Positions 47,646 through 59,675 of a DNA stretch of 64,000 nt are shown here, one piece after another; position 1 is the first letter of the stretch, and each line of letters opens with the position of its first letter. The stretch is from Cercis canadensis. Lineage: Eukaryota; Streptophyta; Magnoliopsida; Fabales; Fabaceae. The notes beneath the pieces are model-generated. The model was not told the origin of the DNA and ran no database searches. It saw nothing but the letters and a program-made list of their open reading frames with translations. A program made the translations under genes and the position numbers. The DNA lies in the NCBI GenBank assembly GCA_003255065.1, contig QAOA01008187.1:433135-497134 (forward strand), given 5' to 3'.

Positions 47646-47700
<55 letters not shown>
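47646..47700. repeat. Homopolymer run of 55 T
   Basis: An unbroken T run (poly-A on the minus strand) lies within the pararetrovirus fossil. It may be slippage expansion, the tail of a lost insertion, or an assembly weak point. Confidence 0.9.
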
Positions 47701-47703
<3 letters not shown>

Positions 47704-47860
47704 CAAGACTAAGCATAAATTCGTATCTAAAAAGTGTTTTATATCTATAAGTTCCAGTTTCTCCTTCTAGTTTTTCCTATTTTTTCAACTGAGTAATAAG
47801 CCAAATTTGTTATGAAATTTATTACTCCTTCTAAGTTATTATTTTTTCCATGACAATAAT

Positions 47861-49267
47861 GTCTAAAATGATTAGATTCATGGTCCAAATTGCAACAAGG
47901 AATGTTACTTTGCCATAGAGTCATATTGACCTTAAAAGAGTTTTACCCCTTTAAAAATCCTCTTGAGTTTTTAAAGCTTTAACCTTACTTGGATTTATCC
48001 TTTTCTTTTCAAAACTACACCAATTTTGTATATAGTTTCTAACCTATACTAGTTAGGGAATTTGTTTTTAAAATAGCATTATTAAGATAAAAAATCTAAT
48101 CTAGTCATGACTCAAGTGACATGACTGGATTCAACTCCCTTTATAATAACAGCATACTTCCCAGAAATTGATGGGAATGAGAAGAAAATTTGCGGTGTGT
48201 GCTTTGTGGTCTCTCTCTGTCTCCCTCCCTCTCGCAGCTCTAACCTCCAAATTCCGGGCATGGTGGATAGGTGATTGGTGAGTTCTTCTCTCACTCTCGA
48301 TCTATGTCTCTGTCTTGATTCCTTGAATGGTGACTGAGCTAGTGTGCCTCTGTGTTCTCCTTTAGGCTTTCTGTGCTGCTGTACTGATATGAGTACCCAT
48401 TGCTTTTTTTTAAATTAGTTTCAGAAAAATTCCTAGTGAATAAAATTTTCGAATTGCTTTGTACTAATGTTTTTAGAGTTTGCTATCCTATCTCTCACCT
48501 GGGTAAAAATGAAAAAAAAATTTCATGATAAAATGAATTTTTGAATTTGATATCATTAAAAAAAATCTTGTAAACTGAGTCACAGAAATGTCAAAAAATA
48601 TATAATAATTTTTTGATTTTATTAAATTTAAATTCTATTAATAATTTGAGAATATAATTCATACTCAAATACTCAATTTTTTAAAATGTTTGTGATAATA
48701 CTAAAATTAAAAATTTGTTATACTTTAAACTCTTAATAATTTTTTTGTTGTTGTTGTTTTTACTCTATATAAATAAGGTAGGATAGCCAATAATTATGGT
48801 TTGAGAAACGGTTTAGATATAATTAATTAAAAGCCTTTTTTTTTACAAAAATGTATCTATTAAAGATAATATTACTCATTTTTTTTTTAAGAATATGTTT
48901 ATAAAAAATAATGTTACTCTCTCTTATTTATTTATTTTTCTCTCTCATAACAGGGATTACCCTCCCTTATTTTTTTCTCTTTTCATGGGCAGCTTACAGT
49001 GTAAAGTGTAAACCGCAAGACACATGCCAACTCGCACACCAGCCTAAAGTCCACGCGTCTTGCACTAGCATTTGTCCACGTAAGCTTCTTTATTTATTTT
49101 ACGCCACGGAACCCCTCCTTCTGAATTTAAAGTTTGGTGAGCCCGGACACCTCATTGTCTATTCGTCTTCTACAATTAAGAGAGAGAGAGAGAGAGTCGG
49201 CAATTGAACTCATCGCACCTGAACCTTCTAGGTTTCTCTACCGTTTTTGCTTGGAGATCTGATCAAA
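47861..49267 (+). promoter_or_regulatory. Upstream region and 5' leader of the DRE2 homologue
   Basis: AT-rich sequence to about 48950, with a pyrimidine-rich leader-like stretch (ctctctctgtctccctcc) near 48210-48235 that has no coding potential I can support. 48950-49267 is less AT-rich and has ACGT-core motifs (gtccacgt near 49074) and an (ag)n run at 49183-49197 just before the ATG. No clear TATA box is placed. The last part (about 49190-49267) is taken as 5' UTR because the ATG at 49268 fits the gene model. Confidence 0.5.
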
Positions 49268-52200
49268 ATGGTTCGTTCCTCTTCTTCTTCGTCCTTGTGA
49301 TTTTGTTTTTCGTTTTTCTTTTTCGGTTTAAAGCGTTGTTGGAGTTTGCTATCTGGCCTCTATTTGTAATTTATTCACCGCCTTGAATGTTTTATTCTTC
49401 GCTCGTGATTTCTCATTGGTTTTCGATGTTGTGATAGTAATAAATTTGGGCATTTTAATTTCCCTCCCTGACTAACTTTTTTTTTGAGAAAAAAATATGG
49501 GTTTTCCATGTGGTGAAATGAGGTTTCCTTGTTCCTGTTTTCAAGGATTTTATTTTAAGCCTGATTTATTTTGATTGAGGTCCCAGACACCTTTGTATAA
49601 TGGTTCAATGTCATGCATAGTTCAAGAACTATTTAGTCTTTACCTGAATTTAAATTTTGGAATTTAGCCATTTTGGGGCTATTTATGAGTTGTGATTGGA
49701 GTCTTACCAGATTGTTGGTGAGTCACCTGGGAAATTATAGTTTTACTTTTTCATCTTTTGTTCAAGTTATTTCCGATTACACTTTTTTTTTTTTTGGTTT
49801 TCCACACATGCTGTAAGACTTCCTATCATTGTGGTTATGCAATAATTTATGGGGCATCTCCTCACCTTTTGAGCTTGTTAAATTTAAATCATATCAACAT
49901 GTTAACACAAGTCTTGGATATGATAGGATGCTGCAAAGATGAATGGTACGGTGCTGGCATGCACAGATGATGCTGTTCTTCCTGTCAGTGCAGTGTTTGA
50001 TGTAATGAGAGAGCTTGGAAATGGGGGTGTTGAACACAGTGACCCTCTAGTTCTTACATGTGCATCATCTTTAAGTAATTCTCACACTCCGCTGATTGTA
50101 ATTTTGTTTTAATCTATCCTCATTCTGTAATGCAGTTTATGTTCTGCTTGGATGCTTTATTTAATAAATAGAAGCTATTTGTAACGGAAGCCTGTTAGTT
50201 AGATGTTTCCATTTTATGCATAATAATTTACTTGGTGTCACCAGAGGAGGAAGTTATTTTTCATGAAAAGACATTGGCATTGTTGCAAGTGATGGTTGCC
50301 TTACTCATCTTGAGGAGTTGTGTAATCAGATACTATGTCCCAAATGTTGAAAGTTGGGTTCCATGAGTTTAGACACACGTTAGGCGTCTAAACTTCTTAG
50401 ATTGACTTGATATTTTAAAAATTACAATTTAGGTTCTTCTGGTTCCTGAAGTTAAGGTGTAATTATAATGGCTGCTTATTATAGTCTCCCATTGTATAGA
50501 AAGAGGAAGAGATGTGGTATATAGTACTAGGATTGGCCCAAGACTCACAATCTTAAGCTTTTGGGTCAAGTTGGTGCTTATCCAATTATGTCATGCCACA
50601 TGTTTGCTAGGCCCACACGACACGAATTTTCCCCAACAAATATGATAAATTGATTCATTTTTTGAATTAAAAACACTAGCATGTGAATGTTGCAGTTGTA
50701 ACTTAGGTATTCTTTTCCTAGCCATTGAGCTAATTTTATTCTACATTTAAAGATCAAGCTTTGCTTATATGTTACTTATTTTTCTTTGTTGGTTTATTAT
50801 TCTTTTATGTTGAAAAGGAAATCCGTATAAGGGCTGTGGAGGAAGAATCATGCTTTCTTCACATTGTGGTCATTTTTCGTTACTTTTATATAGTTACTTA
50901 AGCTTTTTTCGCTTGGTTATAAATTTATTTCATATGACAACCCATGGTTCAATAACATGTGAAAATATAATGTTAATAATCGAATTTCACTTACATTCTT
51001 CTTCTAACTTGTCCACTTCCCCTTGTTTGCATAGTTTTTGCAATTGGAAATATGTGATGATCTGTTTTTGCATGTAGAATATTATTTTTATAGTCAAATC
51101 ACTCTTTTTAAGCCTATTATTCTTGGTAACAACAGGTGAGTTGCCGGTGGAATCTTCCACTATGGACATTGTCGTTTTAATCTGGAAGTCACTTGATTGT
51201 CCCACTGACCAACTAGTTCAAGAAATCCTGAGAGTGTTAAAAGCAGGCGGGACAGTTCTTATTCGCAAGCCTTCTCAGTCTATTGTGGGTTCAACAGATA
51301 AGGCAATGACCACGTAAATTGTTCCTGGATGAAATTACGTTCTTGTAAGAGTTCTTAGTATAACATTTTTCTTCTCCTTGCAGATGATATCTGATCTGGA
51401 GCACAAGTTACTGTTTGCAGGGTTTTCCGAAACTCAAGTTTTACGGCTAAAGTCACCTGTACCATCAGAAGACAAGCCTTTTGGGGTAAGTTTCATTTTC
51501 TGACACATTCTACTGATCAAACTTATCACTTTCTTCAATTAATGTTTTATTATTCTTTTTCTATGTTTTGCTTGTTATACAAGAATAGAATGGAATAGAA
51601 ACGTATTGTGTATGAGTTGAATAATAGGAGCTATTGACATTAGAATGTCCAGAACTCAATCAGACTTGAGACCCGAGGCCTGGCCTATGAATGCAAAACA
51701 CCCATACCTGTATATTATGGTTCTAGCAAAAGCTTTTCATAGATGGATTACTGTAAAAGTAATTCAAGTAGTGATGTCTTTTGTAGGGTTTGGGAGGAGT
51801 GTATAAACTATACCATTTCTGGAAGGGGGAGAAAATTCTGGAGATAGAATCAGGAACTTAATTTAATGCTTTCATAATATACATATTATATGGTATCCTA
51901 AATTTTAGGATTTTCTTGCCTGTGTCGGTAGAGTCATACTGTTTGTCATGTCTCGTCAGTCAATCCTGCTACACACTCATATCTTTGAACATAGATTTGG
52001 TCAGCTTCTGCATAGCTATTCATTGGCCACTTGTACTTTTGCCATATGAATATTTGTGTGATCAAGTGAAGTATCTAACCATAAATGAATAGGTGGCTTT
52101 TGGTATGCAAAGAATATAACATATCTAACCATCATGTATTTGGATATAACATACCCAGATATGCTTCTTCTAAGGGGAAATTGTTTAGAATTCTTACACT

Positions 52201-53725
52201 AGCTGTGATAATTGAATTTGCAATAACTTTGAGGAACATAATTTATTCTTATTACTGCCTATTTCCCAAGCGTTTTGGACCCCAATCTTATTGTGAGAAA
52301 TGAGATACTCAAGAATGATGGATATTGCATGTCTGGCAAGCTCGTGCATACACACTCTTATGTTGTCATATATGAAATGTGCACATTACCAAAATATTGC
52401 ACACATTATTAAAATTAATTCTTTTCAGATATCTTAGGTTTCTGAGATAATTAAAAAATCAGGTTCATGTCTTAATATTTTTTCCATGCCTAATTGCATT
52501 TATTTCTTTTGAAAACAATTAATGTAAGCAAATGATTTATAATGTTTCATTGGAAGAAATTTTACTTTCACATGATGGCTAATTAATATATATATATATA
52601 TATATTTTTCCCCTCTTCACTGCCTTCTGGCAATTTAGGGAGTTCCTCTCTATAAATATGTTGTTTTGACATCTACTCTCTGACAAGTTGAATATGGGCC
52701 ATCAATTATTAAATAAGGTATTTTTCCTAATTAACTTTGCAGTGATCATTTTGCAAATTCTAACAGTCAATTTGTTCTGCAGGTGAAAGCTAGAAAGCCT
52801 TTCTGGAAAATCGGTTCGTCTTTCACAATCAGAAAGGTTGTAAAGAGTTCCCCAAAACTTCAAATTGATGATGAATCAGATCTGATTGATGAAGATAGCC
52901 TTTTGACTGAAGAAGATTTTCAAAAACCACAGTTGCCCAGTGGTAAAGAATAGTAATCTAATTTCTGCTTGAAATCCATAAGTTTTCTGTCCCATTCTAG
53001 GTAACATTGTTACTGCAGTGGGTGATTGTGAGATTGGAAGTACAAGAAAAGCTTGCAAAAATTGCACTTGTGGAAGGGCTGAAGCAGAGGAAAAAGTATT
53101 GAAGTTGGGATTGACTGATGAACAGATTGATAATCCTCAATCAGCTTGTGGCAATGTATGTCCTGGTTTCCTTGATTGCATAGTGTATTTGTCTTTACTC
53201 TGTGTGTTTTAAGATAATCGGTTTTAAATTTTTTTTTTTTATAAGAATTTTCTAGAAAGCGGTTTGATAACTACAATTGTTTGGTTATGTAGTCTTTGTT
53301 TAGCTCAGATGATTTAGAAGCATAATACATATTTTTTTTTTTGGGATAAAATAAAATATAGAATTTCTTTCCCCTGGTATAGTTAATATCATGATATGTT
53401 AAGGCCACTGTTCTGTGGAATTATAGATGTATCACTTTTCTGTAGGTATAGATTAACAATATTAGATACTTTATCAGTCTTTCATTATGTTTTGAAAGAC
53501 CATATGGAACATTAGTTTTGATCAAGTTTCATAGAATTAAGTCTTAGTAAGCACGATCTCTACAGATAAGAATATACAATCCAATGTCAGATTATGATAT
53601 TCATCATGTGAGTAGTCATTGTTCTCAAAGTTGTCTTTAATCTGCAGTGTGGGCTAGGGGATGCTTTCAGGTGCAGTACTTGCCCATACAAGGGTCTTCC
53701 TGCATTCAAATTGGGCGAGAAGGTA

Positions 53726-53762
<37 letters not shown>

Positions 53763-54061
53763 GATGCTACACTTAAATTTTATTGAATCTACTTAATTTT
53801 TTTTTTCTGTATACTCTAACATTGTTTCAGTAGAATTTAAATTATTTCAACATTCCCACTATGATATAGTTTAAAATCAAAATAATAGAAAAACTACTTA
53901 GATGTAACATAAGTTACCTTTAAGAGGGTGTAGCTTAGTAACACCCATATATATATATTCCTTCATGTATTTGTTTGGCCTATAAGGACTTGTTACATAA
54001 GTTATTCTTTATCTTTATGCAGGTATCGCTGTCTAGTAACTTCCTTGCAGCAGACATATAA
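49268..54061 (+). CDS. DRE2: Anamorsin/DRE2 homologue (CIAPIN1), cytosolic Fe-S cluster assembly; eight coding exons
   Basis: Coding exons: 49268-49270, 49927-50074, 51136-51302, 51384-51485, 52783-52942, 53019-53155, 53648-53722 and 54023-54061. The total is 831 nt, 276 residues, close to the roughly 270 of the plant family. Residues about 1-140 form the methyltransferase-like domain ([25 protein letters not shown]). A linker with the conserved [14 protein letters not shown] follows. The C-terminal CIAPIN1 domain has the cluster ligands Cys197, Cys206, Cys209 and Cys211 (CX8CX2CXC) and the twin motif Cys237/Cys240 and Cys248/Cys251 ([15 protein letters not shown]), ending FLAADI. In this family the protein takes electrons from the diflavin reductase TAH18/ATR3 to serve early cytosolic Fe-S assembly. 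Phases agree throughout. Six introns are GT-AG, but intron 3 needs a GC donor at 51303. All ligands are present, so the gene looks functional. Confidence 0.95.
52582..52606. repeat. (TA)n microsatellite in DRE2 intron 4
   Basis: A run of alternating TA of about 24 bases in the intron between 51486 and 52782. Confidence 0.85.
53726..53762. repeat. (CT)n-(AT)n compound microsatellite in DRE2 intron 7
   Basis: A CT run passes directly into an AT run just after the donor of exon 7. Confidence 0.88.
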
Positions 54062-55059
54062 CCAATAAAGCAGTTGCAGTAGGCTTTTTCATTGCAGTGA
54101 TATAATGTATGCTTCTTGAGGAGGCTTAGGAATTGTTTGGATAGCTTCACATGGTTATTGGTTATACACTTATGCCGAGCCATCCTTCATGACTTTTCTG
54201 ACGATCGTAACGTTGAGATCAAGAATGCAAAATTCTGTCGAGTTTCACTACTAGACTGCTTTAATGTGAGAAAACATTTTTGTACCTGACCTTTATGATT
54301 CTTACCTAGCCTTAGGTTGTAATTGATTATGAGGCTGCATGCGGGGAGCATTTTTATGTGCAACTACTACTAATTGCGCCTGAAAATTATATATTTCTGT
54401 GTCAAGCACTTATATTTAATTGGCATTAGTTTTATATTCCGGAGGACGAACTTGGTACCAAGGAGAGTATGCCTAGGGTATCAATACCCTGACTGACAAA
54501 CCAATAGAAATTCAATTAAGAAAAAGGACCCTGTTCTCAACTCTTGGACTTCTTCTTCAAGTGAGTGTCCTAGACTTGGTCTAATTCTTCCAAGCAAATT
54601 AAAAGAATGTCTATACAGTTAGTCCAATGAATCTTCTTTTAACGTTTATTCAGTAACTTGTGGCTGGTATAAAGACATTTCTGCCACATTTTATATACCC
54701 ACCTTGAATAATAGAACCTTATATATGGAAGGTATATCAGGATAGACATTGGCGAATATATGTTTATTTAACCTTCATGAAACCATCTCAATCTTAGTGC
54801 CTAATAATGTGTAAATTAACTGCAAAAAATTAGTTTTCTCATACCTGGTGTTTGTAGACTGAAATCAGTTAGCAACCATGTATTCTTGGAATTGCTATGT
54901 TCTATAATTATCTAGCCATTCAAATAATTTTATCATTAAGCCTGTTGAGAGCAAGGAAAAGAAATGACAATTTTTAATTTTTGCTTGTTATAAGAAAGAT
55001 TGACATTATTTACCCCATTACCATTATTAATAAATCAAATGTTCAGGTTTGGTTTTTGG
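54062..55059. other. DRE2 3' flank and intergenic sequence
   Basis: The 3' UTR probably covers the first 200-300 bases (tgtgagaaaacatttttgtacc area), but no poly(A) signal can be fixed. The rest is AT-rich. A short perfect hairpin (gggtatcaataccc) lies near 54477-54490. No gene is seen. Confidence 0.5.
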
Positions 55060-56215
55060 TTACAAGAGATAATAAACAAAAACTACAACATAAGAAAAGT
55101 TACACCCAAATGATCTATCGAACGTGTCAAAGATATCTAAAGGTGGGTTCTTATAGACGTCCCAGCGTTCATGTCCTCCAGCTCCTAATTTAGCCATAAA
55201 GTCTTCTCTTTGGTTTGCCTCCTTTAGAACATGAGACACAAACACCAATCAATCTCTCTTGAGAATGTCTCGAATATCACTAATGATACCCCCATAGATA
55301 TGGTATCTAATATCAACAGAGTTTATTAGATTATTCTTGTGAGTCTGTTTCACAGATAAGCTGTAAAATACATTTTTCCTAGCAAAAATTAAGTCCCTTC
55401 CTTATAGCACTAAGCTCAGCTTTAAGATTAATGGCAATGCCTATGAACCCACAAAAACCTCCATGCCACCTTCCTTGGCTATCTCAAATGATACCACCAA
55501 AACCAGCTCTACCCGGGTTCCCGAAGCTGCTGCCATCAACATTGAGTTTCATCATATCGGTTGTCGGGGTTTGCCAATGAACCCATCGCACCTCTTTGTT
55601 ACTAGCGGCATTGTCAATATAAAAGACTTCCTTACAAGTATGGGCCATCAGATGCATCCTTTCTCTCCATGACCTCCTCATTAGATGCCCTCCAGATTCA
55701 CCAGATAGCATAGTAGAAAAGAGTATGATAGTCTGATATGTGACCTCTTACATGGCTATGGGCAGAGATTCACATATGTAACTCAAGATCCCAGAAACCA
55801 TCCACTACACCAAAACCCAAACACATCCACACTTGTCGAGCTTTAGTGTAGTCACACAGACAATGAAGAATGCTTTCACTTCCATTCATACATCTGTTAC
55901 ACGTAGGACTTAGAGCAAGGTGTCTTCGACATCGAAAAACATTCGTGGGAATGGACCCATGGATCACTAACCAGATGAAGAGTTTAATTTTCTCCAGTAA
56001 CCCAAGCTTCCAAACCCAATTCCACCATTGCGTATCTGTGAGTAACATCATTAGATAGTAGCCATGCATAACCTGTCCTCGCTGTGTACATCCCATCTAT
56101 ATCATTTCCCCAAGAGGTGCTGTCCTCAATTCCACCATATTCAGCAAGAGGAACACTAAGAATTTTCTCCTTTACCGCTTGATGCACCCTTCCATCCAAA
56201 ATGTTAAGGTTTAAT
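55060..56215 (-). mobile_element. L1-type LINE, 3' end fragment: zf-RVT and RNase H domains
   Basis: Minus strand. About 56215-55780 is the reverse-transcriptase zinc-binding domain (WLVIHGSIPTNVFRCRRHLA, then CNRC, then an ILHCLCDY motif). About 55720-55330 is the LINE RNase H with its first Asp in LNVDGSSFGNPGRAGFGGI and its Glu in NLKAELSA. About 55250-55150 has the last part (VFVSHVLKEAN followed by DFMAKLGAGG) with the final Asp. The frame is interrupted by stops and shifts between these blocks. The upstream endonuclease and RT are missing, so this is a 5'-truncated and decayed LINE, as is usual. No clear poly-A tail or target duplication is seen. A domesticated RNase H-like gene is less likely given the broken frame. 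Confidence 0.85.
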
Positions 56216-56915
56216 TATATTCTTTTTTACTAAATTCTTTAAATGTGAAACTATCTTTTTTTTTTTGGCAGCAACATTGTATGTCCTCTTTTATGCATCC
56301 CCACTGGGAAAAAAACACAACTGATCATATTGGAAAGGATAGAAAGAGGCATAATTGGGAAAATTCATGATGAGAAAATTCAGATGACTGGCGCATAATT
56401 GCAAAGTACAGATAAAAGCGTGCCAAACCTACCATCTTTGCACCCCTCACCAAAATCTTTCCTAGATTGCTTACCAAGTCAGCAAAGAAAAATTTAAAGC
56501 AATAAATATTGTCGAGTTCTACTTTCACTATAAAGTCAATAATTGAGCAGAGTATCATGAATATTATATGAAGAGAAACCTGAAGATGAGTCTTCAAGTG
56601 ATAAAGAGTCAAGCCCTTACATTCATGGTCTTGGTGTTGATTCTGCAGATAACTTTTAAAAAAAGAAGTTTCATTAGGTTTTTTTAATAAAACAAGTAGA
56701 GCTTAACCAATAAAAACTGCACCATAGTCTGAGGAAAAACCAGGATTGACCAAAAACAAAGGTCTGCCCCAAAGAATATAGGAAAATATGACTTGTTTAT
56801 GATGGAGTATTGTTGATCACTTATATTACAGCCAGAGTCTATGACACAGCGCTTACCATCAGTCAGTACTAACAATTTCCCTTCCTTTATATTGTTGAAA
56901 AACTATTAAAGAATC
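56216..56915. other. Intergenic sequence between LINE and cyclin pseudogene
   Basis: AT-rich. Minus-strand frames near 56325-56612 and 56684-56875 have no recognisable domain and no coding-like composition. It may contain the cyclin 3' UTR next to 56916. Confidence 0.5.
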
Positions 56916-59121
56916 TTAAAGCTCTGGCATTAGATCAAAACAATATGTTTTTAATACAAGAGAAATGAATCGTATAAAAAAAAAAAGTAAAATAAAAAGG
57001 AAAAAAGGATATAACAATAACAAATGGTTATTGCACCTTCTCTCCATTATCAAACCAGCCAAGAGATTTGTAGCCGGTGGCATCAGTGCAACAGCGCCTC
57101 TCTTGGGATGTGAATATTTTTTGTACACAACTGGAAGTTTTCCATTTCCAGGCATGAAGTGAAAACTCACCAGTAGTCTAGCACAATCCCTGTTTGGAAA
57201 CAGAGAAAGCAAGCGTATAATAAGAAAACAAATAATAGTGGTCAAGAAAATTAAGGTCAAGGAAAGGGAGATAATATAATTACATCAGTTGTTCTTCTGA
57301 GTAACCCGTGTGTAATTTCAGTGTAGCATTCCAAGCAGGGCTCTTATTCAAAGTGCATCGAGCAGCAAGAACTGCTGAGGCAGCAAGAATTGATGGACAA
57401 TACATTATGGTTGCATATTGTGTCATTGCCAGCTCAGAAAGAAAGTGGACCATGTTTTCCAACCACAAAATTCAAATAGAAACAAATAATTAAGAAAGGT
57501 AAATTTCCAGATAAGATAACACAATGAAAATAAAATATTTGGATTAAAAGATCACTCACTTTCTGATCAGGAATTGATGCCTTGATAAAACGAACAAGGA
57601 AAACATAAGGTGTAGGCACCGTAAAATTCCATTCCAGTTTGCTGAGTATGGTTTTCTCCATCACCAGTATCTGTTCATGAGTGTAGGCTCCATCTGAGAT
57701 GTGCACAATTTCATTAACCTGCACAAGAGTTGAGTCAGCAGATAGATTCATTCTTTCAACAATTAGAGAGATAATAGGCCATCTGGGCTATAGATCACTC
57801 AGTAAGGAGATGGTTGTTTATTTAAGGCCTTGCTTTGACAAAAATAGAGGTTCTCAAAGCCTTCCTCCACACAAAGCACAGCTGTGGATGAAAAACACAG
57901 TGAGACCCCTCAAAAAACTAAAATAAAATAAAATAAAATAAAAAGAGGGATAATAGTGATTGGTCTGAAAAATACACACCTCTGTGTCCCAGATTTTTTC
58001 ATATTTGGAAGCCAACAGCATGGCACTGAGGCCAACCAATTGCAGTTCCCTCCTTGACACAGTCTTGACTGCAAGGAACCGATCAATAATGTTGGTAGTC
58101 AGATGAAGAGTTTGGAGGGAAAGGTCAAATTTGTTGTGGACAGCTACCAATCAATTAACCAATATAGCTCTCATGCTTTCATCAATTTCAGGCTGTGAGT
58201 TCATGTAGTCATGAGGACGACTCTCACTCTGCATCAAAGGCATAATAATATATAATATTACTGCTACATCAGAAACCCAAAAGAAATAAATAAATAAATA
58301 AATAAAGCATTGAAGGAATATAGTTTACCAGCTTATAGAACTTGTAGATGTCTTCAATATATTCCACGGCAGCAAGCTCATTACCAGCGTCAGCTGCGTC
58401 AATGTCAACAATTTGCTCCTTTGGTTTGTTAGTCAGACCACATGCTGCCTGTAATAGGACATTGTAAAAGTTGTTGATTTTTCTGAACCATAAGCCTCTT
58501 AACTTAAGAAATGGAGAAGAAGTGTTTTTTTCTTTTTTTTTCCCAACCTTGCTCCGAGCTGTGAGAACTGAAGTAAGAGTATGTGATTTCTTCCTAGAGT
58601 TTCCTTCTTCTTTCTTTTTCTTGTTCCCACACTTGTCTTGCTTAACCTCTTCATCTGGCTTTGGTTTAACAGTGAGTTTCTTCTGGGCAATTTTTGGTGC
58701 CACAGATCTCTTAGGAACTGCAACCCCATCAAGAACTGGGGCTACTCCAACCAAATTAGTACAAGCTTGTTTCTGCATTTTGTAAATACCTCAGAATGCA
58801 TAATCAGCAACTGAATTTGAACAATTAAATGAAGGATTGAAATAACTAACTGATAGAGACCTGACCTTGTTATTTTGAGCTTTTGTAAGTAATTGAGCAT
58901 AGAAGCTCCAACAAGAATAATAAGAAGATGAAATGAAGTAACAATTAAGAAGCCAAAACAAGACATAGGGAAACAAACACAAAGGGAGAGAGACCTCGTG
59001 ATGGGGCGGTTAGGCTTCACTTGTATTCCTCCAACGGTAACCAGATTTCCAATATCACGCAGTGTTCTGCCATTTCTTCCTTTGGCCGCACCATTCTCCT
59101 TTTGCTGCTTACCTCCATCAC
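56916..59121 (-). pseudogene. CYCB1: B1-type cyclin gene, apparently inactivated
   Basis: Minus-strand exons: 59121-58995, 58905-58866, 58772-58548, 58448-58329, 58228-57980, 57718-57560, 57462-57284 and 57189-56916. They give GDGGKQQKENGAA, LRDIGNLVTVGG, KPNRPITRSFYAQLL, a Lys-rich linker, LTSVLTARSKAACGL, YIEDIYKFYKL, the N cyclin box ([32 protein letters not shown]), TVPTPYVFLVRFIKAS and the C box (TLKLHTGYSEEQLMDCARLL). Mitotic B cyclins bind CDKs, and RxALxxIGN-like LRDIGNLV is the destruction-box area. Two lesions argue it is dead. The conserved ILVDWLIDV is changed, with TGA at 58151-58153 in place of Trp. The acceptor before 57462 is GG, not AG. KYEEIW is also KYEKIW. The first exon is not certain (see 60455-60515). 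The C-terminus runs on beyond the usual end. Confidence 0.88.
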
Positions 59122-59675
59122 CTATCAGATTCAATCCAAGAAAAGCCCATTCACTAAGGTAATAGCTTCAAACATGTAGAGACAGAAAAATCATGTGCAA
59201 TTAAGCAAGTTCGATACTCTTGTACATATAATCCCAAGGTTTGGTCTGGTAGTAAAGATCCAATAGGTTTATTTAAACTAATCAAAGTTCAAATTGTGAG
59301 GCTAGCACTCAAAGAAATTTTTTCTTAAATGCACTAGGCCGATGTCAGGGGTGTACCCTTAAGATCGGCCAGAAAAAGACTTAGTCTAAATGCATGAAAG
59401 CTAGTCGGAGTACACCCTTGTACATATGTCATCTGGAAATCCATGACAAGTTTTTTCAAATAAATTCCATAATCCGAATCATTTCAGTTACCAAAATTAA
59501 ATACAGAAAAAAAGAAATCAATGAAGAAACGAGATCGCTCCGGTAATCATAGGGTGATGCACAATGAAACCGACCATAGTCTCAGATCAGATTTAACCCA
59601 AACCTAAATCCTCAAAGGAAGATCCTTTCAGAGAGAAACAATATTTTGAATACAGAACAGAGAACAGAAACACGT
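59122..59675. other. Probable cyclin first intron, part 1
   Basis: Between the acceptor of the first certain cyclin exon and the solo LTR. AT-rich, no coding match. Together with 60351-60454 it would form one intron if the candidate first exon is right. Confidence 0.45.

Larger units (their letters stand above)
46187..47860 (-). mobile_element. Endogenous pararetrovirus fossil (Caulimoviridae), coat- and movement-protein region
   Basis: Minus strand. The first part (about 46653-47640) is coat-protein-like: a region with RGIAKKLWERF, then a strongly basic Lys/Arg stretch, a CCHC knuckle of caulimovirid type (CTCWICKEKSHIAPECP) and an acidic tail (DSEYEIISDSG). The second part (46187-46343) resembles the caulimovirid 30K movement protein (YVHIGLVQVGMCPLFRKGLD). 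Coat protein before movement protein is the ORF1 order of cavemoviruses and solendoviruses, unlike the movement-first order of florendo- and petuviruses. The copy is partial and broken in several places. It ends where element C's LTR stub begins, and a long T run interrupts it at 47646-47700. The left-over part beyond 47701 is weaker. Confidence 0.72.

Noticed and set aside
49204-49386. Plus frame at the start of the DRE2 locus as a small gene
   Set aside because: It overlaps the 5' leader, first exon and intron 1 of the supported gene model and has no family match.
56325-56612. 95-codon minus frame downstream of the cyclin
   Set aside because: No domain and AT-rich composition. Likely chance or 3' flank.
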